Below the pieces are notes generated by a model. It searched no databases. It was not told the DNA's origin and worked only from the letters and a program-made list of their open reading frames with translations. A program made the position numbers and the translations under genes. DNA of 64,000 nt from Bacillota bacterium (GTDB lineage Bacteria > Bacillota > UBA4882 > UBA8346): positions 1 through 64,000 of the forward strand of contig JAEZJK010000007.1 of assembly GCA_023415835.1 (NCBI GenBank). Reading direction: 5' to 3'. The first letter of the stretch is position 1. Each line of letters starts with the position of its first letter. Shown here in pieces: positions 1 to 8,885 of this stretch.

Positions 1-718
1 GAGTGATCCCTTCCAGCGCGTCGGAAATGGGATGTGCATAGTCATACATGGGATAGATGCACCATTCATCTCCGGTGCGATGATGCTTCGCCCTTAAGAT
101 CCGATAGATTACCGGATCGCGCAGATTGATATTGGGGGAAGCCATGTCGATTTTAGCTCGGAGGGTTCGGGATCCATCGGTAAATTCACCGGCCCGCATC
201 TGCCTGAACAAATCCAAATTCTCGGCCACCGGACGGTTCCGATGCGGGCTTTCTTTGCCCGGTTCGGTTAGTGTCCCCCGGTATGCTCTCATCTCTTCCG
301 GGCTCAAGTCGCAAACATAAGCTTTTCCTTTAGTAATCAACTCTTCGGCAAATTGGTACAATTGCTCGTAATAATCGGAAGCGTAAAACAGACGGTCGTC
401 CCAATCAAAGCCAAGCCACCGGATATCTTCTTGAATCGACTCCACGTACTCAGTATCTTCTTTGGAAGGATTGGTGTCGTCGAAACGGAGGTTGCACAAG
501 CCTCCGTTCTTGGCTGCTATTCCAAAATCAAGGCAAATCGCCTTGGCATGTCCGATATGTAAGTATCCATTAGGCTCGGGAGGGAAACGGGTATGAACCC
601 GGCCTCCGTGTTTACCGGTTTGTTGGTCTTCGTTAATTATCTCCTGAATAAAGTTGACCGGCTCTTGACTTAGGCCGGAAGTTTCGACTTCTTCTTTGAC
701 GGTTTTGATCTTCTCCAT
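1..718 (-). CDS. glnS: Glutaminyl-tRNA synthetase, 5' part (runs off the window)
   Basis: Charges tRNA-Gln with glutamine in the cytoplasm. Translating the minus strand from the ATG at 718 gives about 239 residues containing FPPEPNGYLHIGHAKAI, the class I HIGH-type signature in its GlnRS/GluRS form, followed by GLCNLRFDDTNPSKED and later YPMYDYAHPISDALEGIT. The C-terminal half, including the KMSKS loop, lies outside the window. A GGGAGGAG ribosome binding site precedes the ATG. Most Firmicutes make Gln-tRNA through GatCAB instead, so a dedicated GlnRS is a minority trait. The reading of GlnRS rather than non-discriminating GluRS rests on the PEPNGYLHIGHAK pattern. Confidence 0.93.
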   Translation of the reverse strand, partial: MEKIKTVKEEVETSGLSQEPVNFIQEIINEDQQTGKHGGRVHTRFPPEPNGYLHIGHAKAICLDFGIAAKNGGLCNLRFDDTNPSKEDTEYVESIQEDIRWLGFDWDDRLFYASDYYEQLYQFAEELITKGKAYVCDLSPEEMRAYRGTLTEPGKESPHRNRPVAENLDLFRQMRAGEFTDGSRTLRAKIDMASPNINLRDPVIYRILRAKHHRTGDEWCIYPMYDYAHPISDALEGIT

Positions 719-762
719 TAGCTCTCCTCCCGCTGCGAGAGTTCGAATATATTTTACCTATT

Positions 763-792
763 ATTATAAGCTTAAACCCTTCCTAATTGCAA
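763..792 (-). promoter_or_regulatory. Sigma-70-type promoter of glnS
   Basis: On the minus strand TTGCAA (787-792), an 18-base spacer and a perfect TATAAT (763-768) point into glnS, leaving a leader of about 35-40 bases before the ATG. No T-box-like specifier structure fits in so short a leader. Confidence 0.6.
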
Positions 793-849
793 TGATTTAA
801 GTCCCCAAACTAATAAACTTTGTTTAAGGATCGCCTCACTCTTGCCTAA

Positions 850-3069
850 TCAAAATATTTTACCAATCACAATATTAAATAAAGGGTTTTCTCCTTTACC
901 ATAACTGGCTCCGACGAAAACCGGTCCGAAAAAAGTATGGCTGAGCAAACCCATTGTTAAATCAGTTTCCAGTTTAAAATCCGACCAGTCCTCAAAAACA
1001 CCGCCGTGTTCAATCCAAGTGCCTAAGTATACATTCTTACCGGTAAGGGGTAACTTACGTAAAAATTTTAGGTAACCGACGTTTGTCAATAAATAATTGC
1101 TGCCCCGCAATTGATCGGTATAGTAGGTTCCCAATCGCAATGGGCCTCCCAGGTAAAACTGTTGCGATACGGGGGGAGTATGGCCAAAAGAAGTTCCAGC
1201 TGCAAAAAGGGTAAATATTGAGTCCTTCGTTCCAACCGGGTTGTTTCCGATGATTTTGGTTTCCATCTGGCTAAAGGATTTTTCAATTTCAGGACCGTTA
1301 TGGTAACCTGTAAAAGTTAACTCACAATTCAATCCTTTCCTATCCAACATGGCTCCGTCGGTACTAGAATATTTCCAGCTAAAATGAGTAGCCTTGATCT
1401 CGCCTTCCAAATCGCCGGGAAGTTCCGCTCCAATGTTAATCCGGGGGTTTTGATGAGAAATAGTGTATCCTAAGCGGGCTTGACTAAATTTATTGAAATT
1501 ATATCCTAAGTCTACCCTTATTCCACTTTTAAGTACTTGATAATTGGTGACTCTGGTATTTTGATTAAAGATACTGTTGCTATCTTGATATAAAAACAAA
1601 GAAGGAGCAATAAACCATTTTCCCGGCAAAAATGGTTTATATAGTTCGGAGGAAAACTGAAATTCCGTACCGATACCGATATCGGTCCGTAGTTCCGAGC
1701 TAGGCCCGGCAAGATTGAATGAACTAATTCGAGAAAGAATGTTAATATCAAAATGGTCAGCTTTCATACCGTCCACATTCATTAATAAGGCAAAGTTGAT
1801 AAAGGGGGGAGCGTATTTTTTCTCAACCGTTGTAATTAACAAAGTCGGCGCCCCACCTTCATTAATTTTGTATGCATAACGAAATCCTTCATAGATACCG
1901 GATCCAATAAGGTCATTCAAATCCCGCTCCAAGGACTCAAGATTAACCGGTTCAGCTAAATGTTTGAGGAGCTTTCCTTGGATTATTTCCTGATTAGCGC
2001 CGGAAGTTCCAATAATCTCAATCGCGAGAGGCGCAGGCGTATTTATTCTACGTTTTAATTGCCTCTGAGCCAAATATTTATTCCACGATTCTTCAGCCAA
2101 AGCATAGGGTTTAAGCTGATCTCCCTGCCTTGCGGCTGCTTGATAACCGTTTTCAATAAACTCGGCCACAGCTTCCCAGTCGATCGCCGTAAGGCCTTCA
2201 GCATTTGGGGTCACCACTAAGTCGGCCAATTTTGCTGAACGGCGGGTATTATCGATAGTAATCGTATCTATCGTGTTCATAAGGATTTTACCCAACCCAT
2301 TTATTTCCTGATCTTTGCTATAACTTAACAAATCAACCGCGATGGTAAAGTCCGCTCCCATTTCTTCAATGGCATCCGTCGGCAAATTGTTTAGAATCCC
2401 ACCATCAACCAATAACCGATCCCGCCATTCTACTGGAGTAAATACTCCCGGAATTGCCATAGTTGCTCTCATCGCTTCCGCTAAAGGCCCATCGCCAATG
2501 GTGACAGCCTCTGAATGCCTGATATCCGCCGCTACGCATCGGTATGGAATAGGCAATTCATCGAAACTATTGATAGTAGAATATGGAAATGTTAACCTAC
2601 TTAATATTAAACCTATTTCATGAACAGGCAGCCCATTGGGAAGGTTAATTGAACCGTCCCGCAAACCTAACTCGGTTGCAATCGGGTAATCCATTCGATC
2701 CTCTTTTCGTCTGAAATCCAGTAAATCAAATGGCGGAACCGGATCAAAAACCCGCTCCCAAGGAATCCGGCTCATTAAAATTTCGATCGAATCGGGAGAC
2801 ATTCCCATGGCGTAACAGCCCCCGATCAGCCCCCCCATACTGGTACCGGAGATATAATCCACCGGAATCCGGTTTTCTTCCAACCATTTCAAAACGCCGA
2901 TATGGGCCAATCCTAAGGCGCCGCCACCGCCAAGGGCTAGCCCAATTTTCGGCCTAGGCTGGCTTTGTCCCATGGCGTTAACTGTTAAGGTTGTACTTCC
3001 CAAGAATACTGTGATAATTAATATAAAACATACTAGGCAGCGAATTAATCCGATAAGACGATATGACAT
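850..3069 (-). CDS. Patatin-like phospholipase fused to Omp85-type barrel
   Basis: 739 residues from the ATG at 3069, chosen because AAGGAG lies six bases upstream; an in-frame ATG at 3084 falls inside that site. Order: signal peptide (about 1-32), patatin domain with the oxyanion loop GLALGGGGALGLAHIGV, nucleophile elbow GTSMGG and DGG of the Ser-Asp dyad (about 40-300), a POTRA-like segment (about 340-420), and a C-terminal beta-barrel-like region ending in Phe. The family (PlpD/BamA-patatin, type Vd autotransporter-like) sits in the outer membrane and hydrolyses lipid acyl esters. Its presence argues for a diderm host. The substrate is unknown. Confidence 0.87.
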   Translation of the reverse strand: MSYRLIGLIRCLVCFILIITVFLGSTTLTVNAMGQSQPRPKIGLALGGGGALGLAHIGVLKWLEENRIPVDYISGTSMGGLIGGCYAMGMSPDSIEILMSRIPWERVFDPVPPFDLLDFRRKEDRMDYPIATELGLRDGSINLPNGLPVHEIGLILSRLTFPYSTINSFDELPIPYRCVAADIRHSEAVTIGDGPLAEAMRATMAIPGVFTPVEWRDRLLVDGGILNNLPTDAIEEMGADFTIAVDLLSYSKDQEINGLGKILMNTIDTITIDNTRRSAKLADLVVTPNAEGLTAIDWEAVAEFIENGYQAAARQGDQLKPYALAEESWNKYLAQRQLKRRINTPAPLAIEIIGTSGANQEIIQGKLLKHLAEPVNLESLERDLNDLIGSGIYEGFRYAYKINEGGAPTLLITTVEKKYAPPFINFALLMNVDGMKADHFDINILSRISSFNLAGPSSELRTDIGIGTEFQFSSELYKPFLPGKWFIAPSLFLYQDSNSIFNQNTRVTNYQVLKSGIRVDLGYNFNKFSQARLGYTISHQNPRINIGAELPGDLEGEIKATHFSWKYSSTDGAMLDRKGLNCELTFTGYHNGPEIEKSFSQMETKIIGNNPVGTKDSIFTLFAAGTSFGHTPPVSQQFYLGGPLRLGTYYTDQLRGSNYLLTNVGYLKFLRKLPLTGKNVYLGTWIEHGGVFEDWSDFKLETDLTMGLLSHTFFGPVFVGASYGKGENPLFNIVIGKIF

Positions 3070-3165
3070 CCTTTTCTCCTTCATAGTTCTAATATAAGGT
3101 TTTTAGTTTCATATTCTCTTTGTTTAATCGTCAAGCCAATTGTCATTCTTAAGCTTTAAGTGTTG

Positions 3166-3205
3166 AAAAAAGCGGTATTTTTTGTCAAAACAAAAAATAC
3201 CGCTT
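3166..3205 (-). terminator. Intrinsic terminator after the tlpA-ccdA operon
   Basis: A 15-bp perfect stem (3170-3184 with 3191-3205) closes a six-base loop and is followed on the minus strand by a T run. It lies downstream of ccdA and upstream of the patatin gene, separating the two units. Confidence 0.8.
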
Positions 3206-3353
3206 ACTTAAACAAAATAAATCTTTATATATCTGTCCGGTTTATCCTGAATATTTAGGATAAAACCACCCAAGTCCCAAATGAATTACGAATTATGAAG
3301 CGGAAATAACAGCGGAGTAATTTCCCTTCAAACTTCGGTTTTGAACAACACTC

Positions 3354-4091
3354 CTACTTCATCAAAAAGTTTTCAAAGTTCCAGCCCCCGGTGATCCGAA
3401 TTAACCAGGCGGTAATTGTTGAAAGGCCCCCTGTTAACAGTAGGATCCCCATCAAAATTAGTAATAAGCCCGATGCCCATTGTAGGTATTTGAGATAAGG
3501 TTTAATCCGATTCAAACCACGGCTAACTGTTTCAAAAGCCAAGGCTAGAATGAAAAAAGGTATTCCTAGGCCAAATGAATATACTCCTAATAACAATAAA
3601 CCTTTACCCAAACTTCCCTGATTACCGGCAAGCGCCAAAATCGACCCGAGCACCGGCCCGATACATGGCGTCCATCCTAAAGCAAACGCCAGGCCAGCCA
3701 AGAATGCTCCCAAAAATCCACTTGAAATTGAGTTGTTAACTAAACGCCGTTCCTGATAAAGCATGGGAATTTTTAACCAACCGGCTTGGTGTAAACCTAA
3801 AATAATCACCACCAACCCACTCAATTTGGCTAACCAGTTCCGGTTTGCCCGCAATAATTGGCCCAAGAACGTACTACCGATCCCCAAAATTATAAAAATT
3901 ATGGTGAAACCAAGGATAAAAGCCAGGGTCCCTGTTAACACTTTTCGCTTCGAAAAAGCCCCGGATTGGAGATTAGTAAGGGATATTCCTGAAATAATCC
4001 CCAAATAACCCGGAGCCACCGGAAGAATACAGGGCGAAAGGAAGGAAAGGACCCCGCCGATAAATGCCATCCAAATCATTACTGGTTCCAT
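3354..4091 (-). CDS. ccdA: CcdA-type thiol-disulfide transporter
   Basis: 245 residues from the ATG at 4091, one base after the upstream thioredoxin gene's stop, with AAGGA inside that gene's end. The longer in-frame start at 4211 would overlap tlpA by 119 bases. Predicted six-helix membrane protein of the CcdA/DsbD-beta family, which carries electrons from cytoplasmic thioredoxin across the membrane. Characteristic pieces are the N-terminal LSFLSPCILPVAPGYLG and the later GWTPCIGPVLGSIL, each with the proline-flanked cysteine that forms the redox pair. Translational coupling suggests it re-reduces the preceding TlpA-type protein. Confidence 0.92.
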   Translation of the reverse strand: MEPVMIWMAFIGGVLSFLSPCILPVAPGYLGIISGISLTNLQSGAFSKRKVLTGTLAFILGFTIIFIILGIGSTFLGQLLRANRNWLAKLSGLVVIILGLHQAGWLKIPMLYQERRLVNNSISSGFLGAFLAGLAFALGWTPCIGPVLGSILALAGNQGSLGKGLLLLGVYSFGLGIPFFILALAFETVSRGLNRIKPYLKYLQWASGLLLILMGILLLTGGLSTITAWLIRITGGWNFENFLMK

Positions 4092-4092
4092 C

Positions 4093-4623
4093 CTATTGTT
4101 CCTTGGCAAGCTTCCGATAGATTGATTCCAAGCGTGAAAGATCCACCGAACCTTCAACCTTTTCCCGGATCTTTCCCGAACTGTCAATAAAGAAAGTAGT
4201 GGGGACGGCATAAATCTGGTAGGCTTCCGCTACCTTACCATCGGAGTCAAGAAGAATCGGGAAATTCATTCCGGCTTCTTTAGCAAACTCTTTTACTTTT
4301 TTAGAATCTTCCTTAATATTGACGGCTAATAGCGCTACTTTTTCCGTTTTGTATTTCTTGGCAAACTCAATAAATTCAGGGATTTCAGCCCGACAAGGAG
4401 GGCACCAAGTCGCCCAGAAATTAACGATGGTCACTTTGTTTTTACTAATTACCGTCTTCAAATTAAGCTTTTGGCCTTCAATCTCTTTCAAAGTAAAATC
4501 CGGGGCAATCCGGCCAAGTTGAGGCGCTGGTTTCTGAAGGCCGGACCCAATCGTAAGTCCGGCTGAAGCGAACAACAATATTAGGACTATAACTGCACTA
4601 GATAACCAAATATTTCTTTTCAT
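4093..4623 (-). CDS. TlpA/ResA-type thiol-disulfide oxidoreductase
   Basis: 176 residues. One N-terminal hydrophobic segment (about 5-25) anchors or exports the protein; a thioredoxin fold follows with the redox motif WCPPC in VNFWATWCPPCRAEIPEF and a cis-proline region AVPTTFFIDSSGKI. The family reduces disulfides outside the cytoplasmic membrane, for example in apocytochrome c or cell-wall proteins. GGAGG precedes the ATG. It is followed directly by ccdA, its probable electron donor. Whether it serves cytochrome maturation cannot be told, since no haem lyase genes are nearby. Confidence 0.92.
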   Translation of the reverse strand: MKRNIWLSSAVIVLILLFASAGLTIGSGLQKPAPQLGRIAPDFTLKEIEGQKLNLKTVISKNKVTIVNFWATWCPPCRAEIPEFIEFAKKYKTEKVALLAVNIKEDSKKVKEFAKEAGMNFPILLDSDGKVAEAYQIYAVPTTFFIDSSGKIREKVEGSVDLSRLESIYRKLAKEQ

Positions 4624-4691
4624 AATATCCTCCTTTGTTTGTTTAGATATTTATAATTAGATAACGAAAAACAGCTAACTAAATTTCGGAA

Positions 4692-4709
4692 TATACCCTA
4701 CGGGGTATA
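4692..4709. promoter_or_regulatory. CsoR/CstR-like operator palindrome
   Basis: TATACCC-TACG-GGGTATA: two perfect 7-bp arms around four bases at the transcription start of tlpA. The shape resembles operators of the CsoR/RcnR/CstR family, which respond to Cu(I), Ni(II)/Co(II) or persulfides. No such regulator gene is in the window, so the assignment is by site shape only. Confidence 0.5.
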
Positions 4710-4737
4710 GTATATTTTAACTTAAATATTTTGTCAA
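4709..4737 (-). promoter_or_regulatory. Promoter of tlpA-ccdA
   Basis: Minus strand TTGACA (4732-4737), 17-base spacer, TATACT (4709-4714). The -10 box abuts the palindrome at 4692-4709, so a repressor bound there would block initiation. Confidence 0.75.
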
Positions 4738-4858
4738 GTTTAAAATATCTCGCAAATAAAGCCTTTATATACCATGCAATTTGTGGAATCAAATGGGCAA
4801 AGGAATCTGTGAACCACCTGTATTAGCGTTCAAATCGGTGGAATCCTGATAAAAATTA

Positions 4859-4880
4859 ATCCCAGTATTTTAACTGGGAT
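4859..4880 (-). terminator. Terminator-like hairpin after recN
   Basis: Stem ATCCCAG/CTGGGAT (4859-4865, 4874-4880) followed on the minus strand by TAATTTTTATC. It lies about 30 bases past the recN stop. Confidence 0.6.
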
Positions 4881-4911
4881 AATTAAAGCGTTTTGGGATA
4901 AATAAATCAGT

Positions 4912-6678
4912 TTAGGTAAGTTTTTCTTGATGGATCTGGCCAACTTTTTTCAAACGGAGCCGTTCGGCCAGCATTAACATCTCGCGGGCATGCTGCCTAG
5001 TGGTATCAGTTACTTGGGCGCCTCCCAGCATGCGCGATAGTTCTTCCACCCTTTCGTTCATGGAGAGGACCCTGACTGTAACTTCGGTCCTGTTCCCCAC
5101 CACTTTCTTTTCGATGAAAAAGTGGCGCTTGGCCAAACTCGAAATTTGAGGAAGGTGAGTGACGCAAATTACTTGGCGTGACTGGCCGATTAACAACAAC
5201 TTTTCCGCCACCGCCTGAGCGGTCCGTCCGCCGATCCCCACATCAATCTCGTCAAAGACCATGGTAGGTATCTGATCCAATTCGGCCAAAATTGACTTTA
5301 AGGCGAGCATGATCCGGGATAATTCACCTCCGGAAGCTATCTTAGCCATTGGCTTCAAGCCTTCGCCGAGATTTGGCGCCACCTGGAACTCGACCCGGTC
5401 CGCCCCCTTAGCCGACACCTCAACCGTCCTTCCTTTGAAGGGAATGCCGTCGGATTTATCGATCTGAGTAAGGCTGATTTTAAATTGGGTTTTTTCCATA
5501 TTCAGTTCACTCAGTTGTTGAACGATAGCCTGTTCTAATTTTTGAGCCCCGAGTTGCCGATGGCGGTTCAGCGTTTCCGCTAATTCCCCCAAACGGGTTT
5601 TGAGTTTTGCTAAACCTTCCTCCAATTGTTGGGAACGTTCTTCCCGGTTAGATATCCCGGCCAACTCTTGACTGCATTTTTCCGCATATAATAAAATCTC
5701 AGCGACAGTCGCCCCATATTTTCGTTTTAAACGGTTTATTTCTTCGAGGCGTTCCTCTATGGCCGAAAGACGTTCCGGGTCAAACTGGATCTCCCCTTGA
5801 TAGCTGCGCAATTCCCGGGAGACCTCTTCAACCTGGCAAGCGGCTTCCCGTAAAGAATTAAGGATCTGTTCCAGCCTGGGGTCAATCTCAGAGACTTGAT
5901 CCAAGCTTCGTTCGGCTGAACCCAAAAGTTCAACGGCGGCCTGCCCACCAGAGGAATTTTCATACAAGGCCTGATAAGAAGCTGAGGCTGCCCCGTATAG
6001 CTTTTCGGAAGCTCCGAGGATTTCCCGTTCTTTTAAAAGATCTTCATCTTCGCCAATAATCAGTTTGGCGTCGTTAATTTCCTTTAATTCGAATTCCAAT
6101 AGTTCAATCTTGCGGGCCAAATCAACTTCATTTTGCTGGAGATTACGGTACTCATTCTCCATAGTTTGATATTCCCGATGTATTTTGCCAAATTCCTCTT
6201 TAGTCCTTAAGCAAAAAGAACCGCAATACTCGTCGAGAAGCTCCAGTTGTTTATCGGGGAATAATAATGATTGGTGTTCGTGTTGGCCGTGGATATCCAG
6301 TAAAAATTCTCCCAGTTTGCTCAAAGTTAGCACTGTAACTAGTTGTCCATTGATCCGGCATCGGTTTTTACTGGAAACACCGATCTCCCTTTGAATAATC
6401 AGCATCTTGTCAAGCCCTAGCTGAACACCGATTCCGTCAAGGTATTGTTTTAAATCCAACCGGTTTTCCACCAGAAAAACAGCCTCAACCGTAGCGCTTT
6501 CGGCCCCGGCCCGGACCATCTCCGAGCTAAACCTGCCGCCCAAGGCCAGTCCTAAAGCGTCAATAATAATCGATTTTCCGGCGCCGGTTTCCCCGGTTAA
6601 TACATTAAAACCGGCGTCAAACTCCAAATGCATCTCGTCGATTAAGGCCAGGTTCTTTACGGTAATCTCCTGAAGCAC
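4912..6678 (-). CDS. recN: DNA repair protein RecN
   Basis: 588 residues, normal for RecN, an SMC-like cohesin that acts at double-strand breaks. The N-terminal Walker A is GFNVLTGETGAGKSIIIDAL (about 25-44), a long coiled coil spans roughly 150-360, and the C-terminal signature LASGGELSRIMLALK with Walker B TMVFDEIDVGIGG completes the ATPase head. GTG start at 6678 with AAGGAGG upstream, five bases after argR. The order nadK-argR-recN is typical of Firmicutes; spoIVB and spo0A, which often follow recN in spore formers, are absent here. Confidence 0.97.
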   Translation of the reverse strand: MLQEITVKNLALIDEMHLEFDAGFNVLTGETGAGKSIIIDALGLALGGRFSSEMVRAGAESATVEAVFLVENRLDLKQYLDGIGVQLGLDKMLIIQREIGVSSKNRCRINGQLVTVLTLSKLGEFLLDIHGQHEHQSLLFPDKQLELLDEYCGSFCLRTKEEFGKIHREYQTMENEYRNLQQNEVDLARKIELLEFELKEINDAKLIIGEDEDLLKEREILGASEKLYGAASASYQALYENSSGGQAAVELLGSAERSLDQVSEIDPRLEQILNSLREAACQVEEVSRELRSYQGEIQFDPERLSAIEERLEEINRLKRKYGATVAEILLYAEKCSQELAGISNREERSQQLEEGLAKLKTRLGELAETLNRHRQLGAQKLEQAIVQQLSELNMEKTQFKISLTQIDKSDGIPFKGRTVEVSAKGADRVEFQVAPNLGEGLKPMAKIASGGELSRIMLALKSILAELDQIPTMVFDEIDVGIGGRTAQAVAEKLLLIGQSRQVICVTHLPQISSLAKRHFFIEKKVVGNRTEVTVRVLSMNERVEELSRMLGGAQVTDTTRQHAREMLMLAERLRLKKVGQIHQEKLT

Positions 6679-6682
6679 AGTG

Positions 6683-7135
6683 CTACCTCCTTAATTGATT
6701 AAACCGTTTTAAGATACCAGAAACTACTTCCTTGCTTCGGATCACCATCAAGATAGTATTATCGCCAGCAACTGTCCCTACCACTTCCGGCCAATCCAGA
6801 TCGTCCAGCGCGGCCGCTACTCCTTGAGCACTACCGTTGGTTGTCTTGACCACAATAGTGTTTTCGGCAAAATCCACCGAGATAACGGCTTCGGCGAACA
6901 TTCGTTCCGCCCGGCGCAGCATGTCTCCGGGAGTCCGGTCTTGAGGCAATGAATAACGATAATAACCATCCGGAGTTGGTATTTTAATCAAACCTAGTTC
7001 CTTAATATCCCGCGACAGGGTAGCTTGGGTTACCAACACCCCCTTATTTTTAAGAGCCTCGCCTAATTCCTCCTGGGTGCCGATTACTTGCTCCTTGATA
7101 ATCGCGATAATCATCGCCTGACGATTGTTTTTCAT
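6683..7135 (-). CDS. argR: Arginine repressor ArgR/AhrC
   Basis: 150 residues, the usual length. The N-terminal winged helix (about 1-70) contains TQEELGEALKNKGVLVTQAT and LSRDIKELGLIKI. The C-terminal oligomerisation and arginine-binding half includes the hinge and the EVVGTVAGDNTILMVIRS block with the conserved GDN/GDD-type aspartate. It controls arginine biosynthesis and catabolism as a hexamer. It lies between nadK and recN in one leftward operon. Confidence 0.96.
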   Translation of the reverse strand: MKNNRQAMIIAIIKEQVIGTQEELGEALKNKGVLVTQATLSRDIKELGLIKIPTPDGYYRYSLPQDRTPGDMLRRAERMFAEAVISVDFAENTIVVKTTNGSAQGVAAALDDLDWPEVVGTVAGDNTILMVIRSKEVVSGILKRFNQLRR

Positions 7136-7157
7136 GTTTTCCTTGGTAACCTCCGGA

Positions 7158-8030
7158 TCAAATTCTACCTTCCTTTAACCGGGATTTTAAAACTTCAAAT
7201 AAACCCTGATCCTTAAAGCGTAACAATTTAGTAATCGATGGCGCCCTGCGGCAATAAATTTGATCCGCCGGTTCCAGCCCTGTCCCGGCTTGTCCATCAG
7301 CTGTAAACGTCACTTCGGCATGGGAGGCGTGAACATAGACCTTAACCTGAGCGTTTTCGCTTAAAACCATTGGCCTGGCATAAAGGGAATGGGCGCAAAT
7401 TGGAGTAACCAAGATCGCCTTTAACCTGGGATCAAGAATTGGCCCACCAGCGGATAACGAGTAGGCGGTAGAACCGGTTGCAGTAGCCACAATTAAACCG
7501 TCCGCGGGGTAAGTGGCGAAATACTCCTCATCAATCCAAGTCTCCAATCTTACCGTTTTGGCAAAAGCGCTTCGGGCAAGGACTAATTCATTAAGCCCAA
7601 CAGCCTTAACAATGATCTGCCCATTGCGGACCACATCCGCTTCCAACATCGCCCTTTCCTCAAATTGAAAATTTCCGGCCTTAAGGTTAGCTAAAGCCAA
7701 TTCAAGGCCATTACTTTCAACCCTAGTTAAAAAACCGAGGTGCCCGAGATTGACGCCTAATAAAGGTATCTCCCGGGGGTATACTTTACGGGCGGAATTC
7801 AGCATCGAACCATCGCCGCCCAAGACCATCACTAAATCCAAATCCTTCCACAGTTCAGTATCTGCCTTGCCAAAAGACGGGCAGCCGATTTGGAAGGCCA
7901 TTTCTTGCTCCAAGGCCGGCTCGAAATCATATTCTTTTAAAAGCGAAATCAATTTACCAGTTAGCTCAATCGCTTTCGGTTTGACCGGATTGGGCAAAAC
8001 CAAAATTTTTCGCAAACGAAGCACCTTCAT
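7158..8030 (-). CDS. nadK: NAD kinase
   Basis: 290 residues. Phosphorylates NAD to NADP with ATP or polyphosphate. The family motif GGDGSMLNSAR (GGDGT type, about residue 72) and the diagnostic ATATGSTAYSLSAGGPI (NE/D-GGxG type substrate loop) are both present, with the following ICAHSLYARPMV stretch typical of NadK. First gene of the nadK-argR-recN operon. The ribosome binding site before the ATG is weak. Confidence 0.96.
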   Translation of the reverse strand: MKVLRLRKILVLPNPVKPKAIELTGKLISLLKEYDFEPALEQEMAFQIGCPSFGKADTELWKDLDLVMVLGGDGSMLNSARKVYPREIPLLGVNLGHLGFLTRVESNGLELALANLKAGNFQFEERAMLEADVVRNGQIIVKAVGLNELVLARSAFAKTVRLETWIDEEYFATYPADGLIVATATGSTAYSLSAGGPILDPRLKAILVTPICAHSLYARPMVLSENAQVKVYVHASHAEVTFTADGQAGTGLEPADQIYCRRAPSITKLLRFKDQGLFEVLKSRLKEGRI

Positions 8031-8150
8031 TTATGATTAATCTTAACAGATTTTCACATTAAATCTATACTAATATTCCTTGTGATTTAAAATTTTCCTG
8101 CTCCCGTATTAGTCAGATGTTGAGCCTATCTAGAAAATGCTACGATGCTT

Positions 8151-8214
8151 GTCGATCCACGTCAACCCCATTTTCATAATTTCACGTGGGTCAATTGGAA
8201 ATTGACGTGGACGA
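8151..8214. repeat. Inverted repeat in the nadK upstream gap
   Basis: CCACGTCAA (8157-8165) is repeated inverted as TTGACGTGG (8202-8210); outside these GTCG and CGAC also pair with one bulge. The rest of the 8031-8500 gap is AT-rich with degenerate ACTTTGGACTTTAGAA-like stretches and no convincing gene. Confidence 0.5.
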
Positions 8215-8445
8215 CTACTTAATCAGTTTCACTCGGTAAGTAAATATCTTAAATGCCCTAACTGATTAAATGACGAAAGTCAAAAGCCAATCCTACCTCG
8301 AAAGAAATTGAACCTTAGGTTTTGCACCTGGGTTCTTATTTCTTAGGCTCTGAACTTTGGACTTTAGAATTTAATTTTAGACTTATAACCTTTGACTATA
8401 ATATTGTAATCTACACAATTAACAGACTGAAATCTGGCCTAACCT

Positions 8446-8472
8446 AAAAAACGGAAACCGATTTGGTTTCCG
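8446..8472 (-). terminator. Intrinsic terminator of the 52-residue membrane gene
   Basis: Minus-strand stem CGGAAACC/GGTTTCCG (8452-8459, 8465-8472) followed by six T residues, about 30 bases past the stop of the small gene. Confidence 0.8.
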
Positions 8473-8500
8473 CCTCTATATTACAAGATTCTTGGCAGGC

Positions 8501-8659
8501 CTATTTTTGAAACAAATTGGACAAGGCCAACAACCCAAAGGCAACGGTAACCATCCAAAAACTATAAAGGCCAGGGATTATGATTATATCATATTTCATC
8601 AAGATACCGCAGATTCCGATAATTACCGCTATCCACCACATTACTCCGAGTTTACCCAT
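8501..8659 (-). CDS. Small two-helix membrane protein
   Basis: 52 residues beginning MGKLGVMWWIAVIIG and ending ALSNLFQK. Two predicted membrane helices (about 5-20 and 25-48) joined by a short KYD turn. AAGGAGG sits nine bases before the ATG, a promoter lies upstream and a clean terminator follows, so it is a one-gene transcription unit. No family recognised. Confidence 0.75.
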   Translation of the reverse strand: MGKLGVMWWIAVIIGICGILMKYDIIIIPGLYSFWMVTVAFGLLALSNLFQK

Positions 8660-8706
8660 AGCAGCGCCTCCTTATTAAACCGGCTATAATCTTATATGTT
8701 TAGGCT

Positions 8707-8736
8707 ATTTTATTTATTCCAGAATTTCGTTGTCAA
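8707..8736 (-). promoter_or_regulatory. Promoter of the 52-residue membrane gene
   Basis: Minus strand TTGACA (8731-8736), 18-base spacer, TAAAAT (8707-8712), about 45 bases before the ATG. Confidence 0.55.
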
Positions 8737-8885
8737 TTCCAGTTTTCCTGCTTAAAAAGATTTTAAAAGTACTGTGAAACGTATTATCCGTAGCAACCTT
8801 AAAGGCGCAGAATTAAGCAAAAAAAATGTTTACAAGCCAACATACATCTTAGTCTTTTTTTGCATCCCTGCTAGAGGTAAAGGTC

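Noticed and set aside
2342..2957. Plus-strand frames inside the patatin gene
   Set aside because: Shadows of the patatin coding sequence without start signals.
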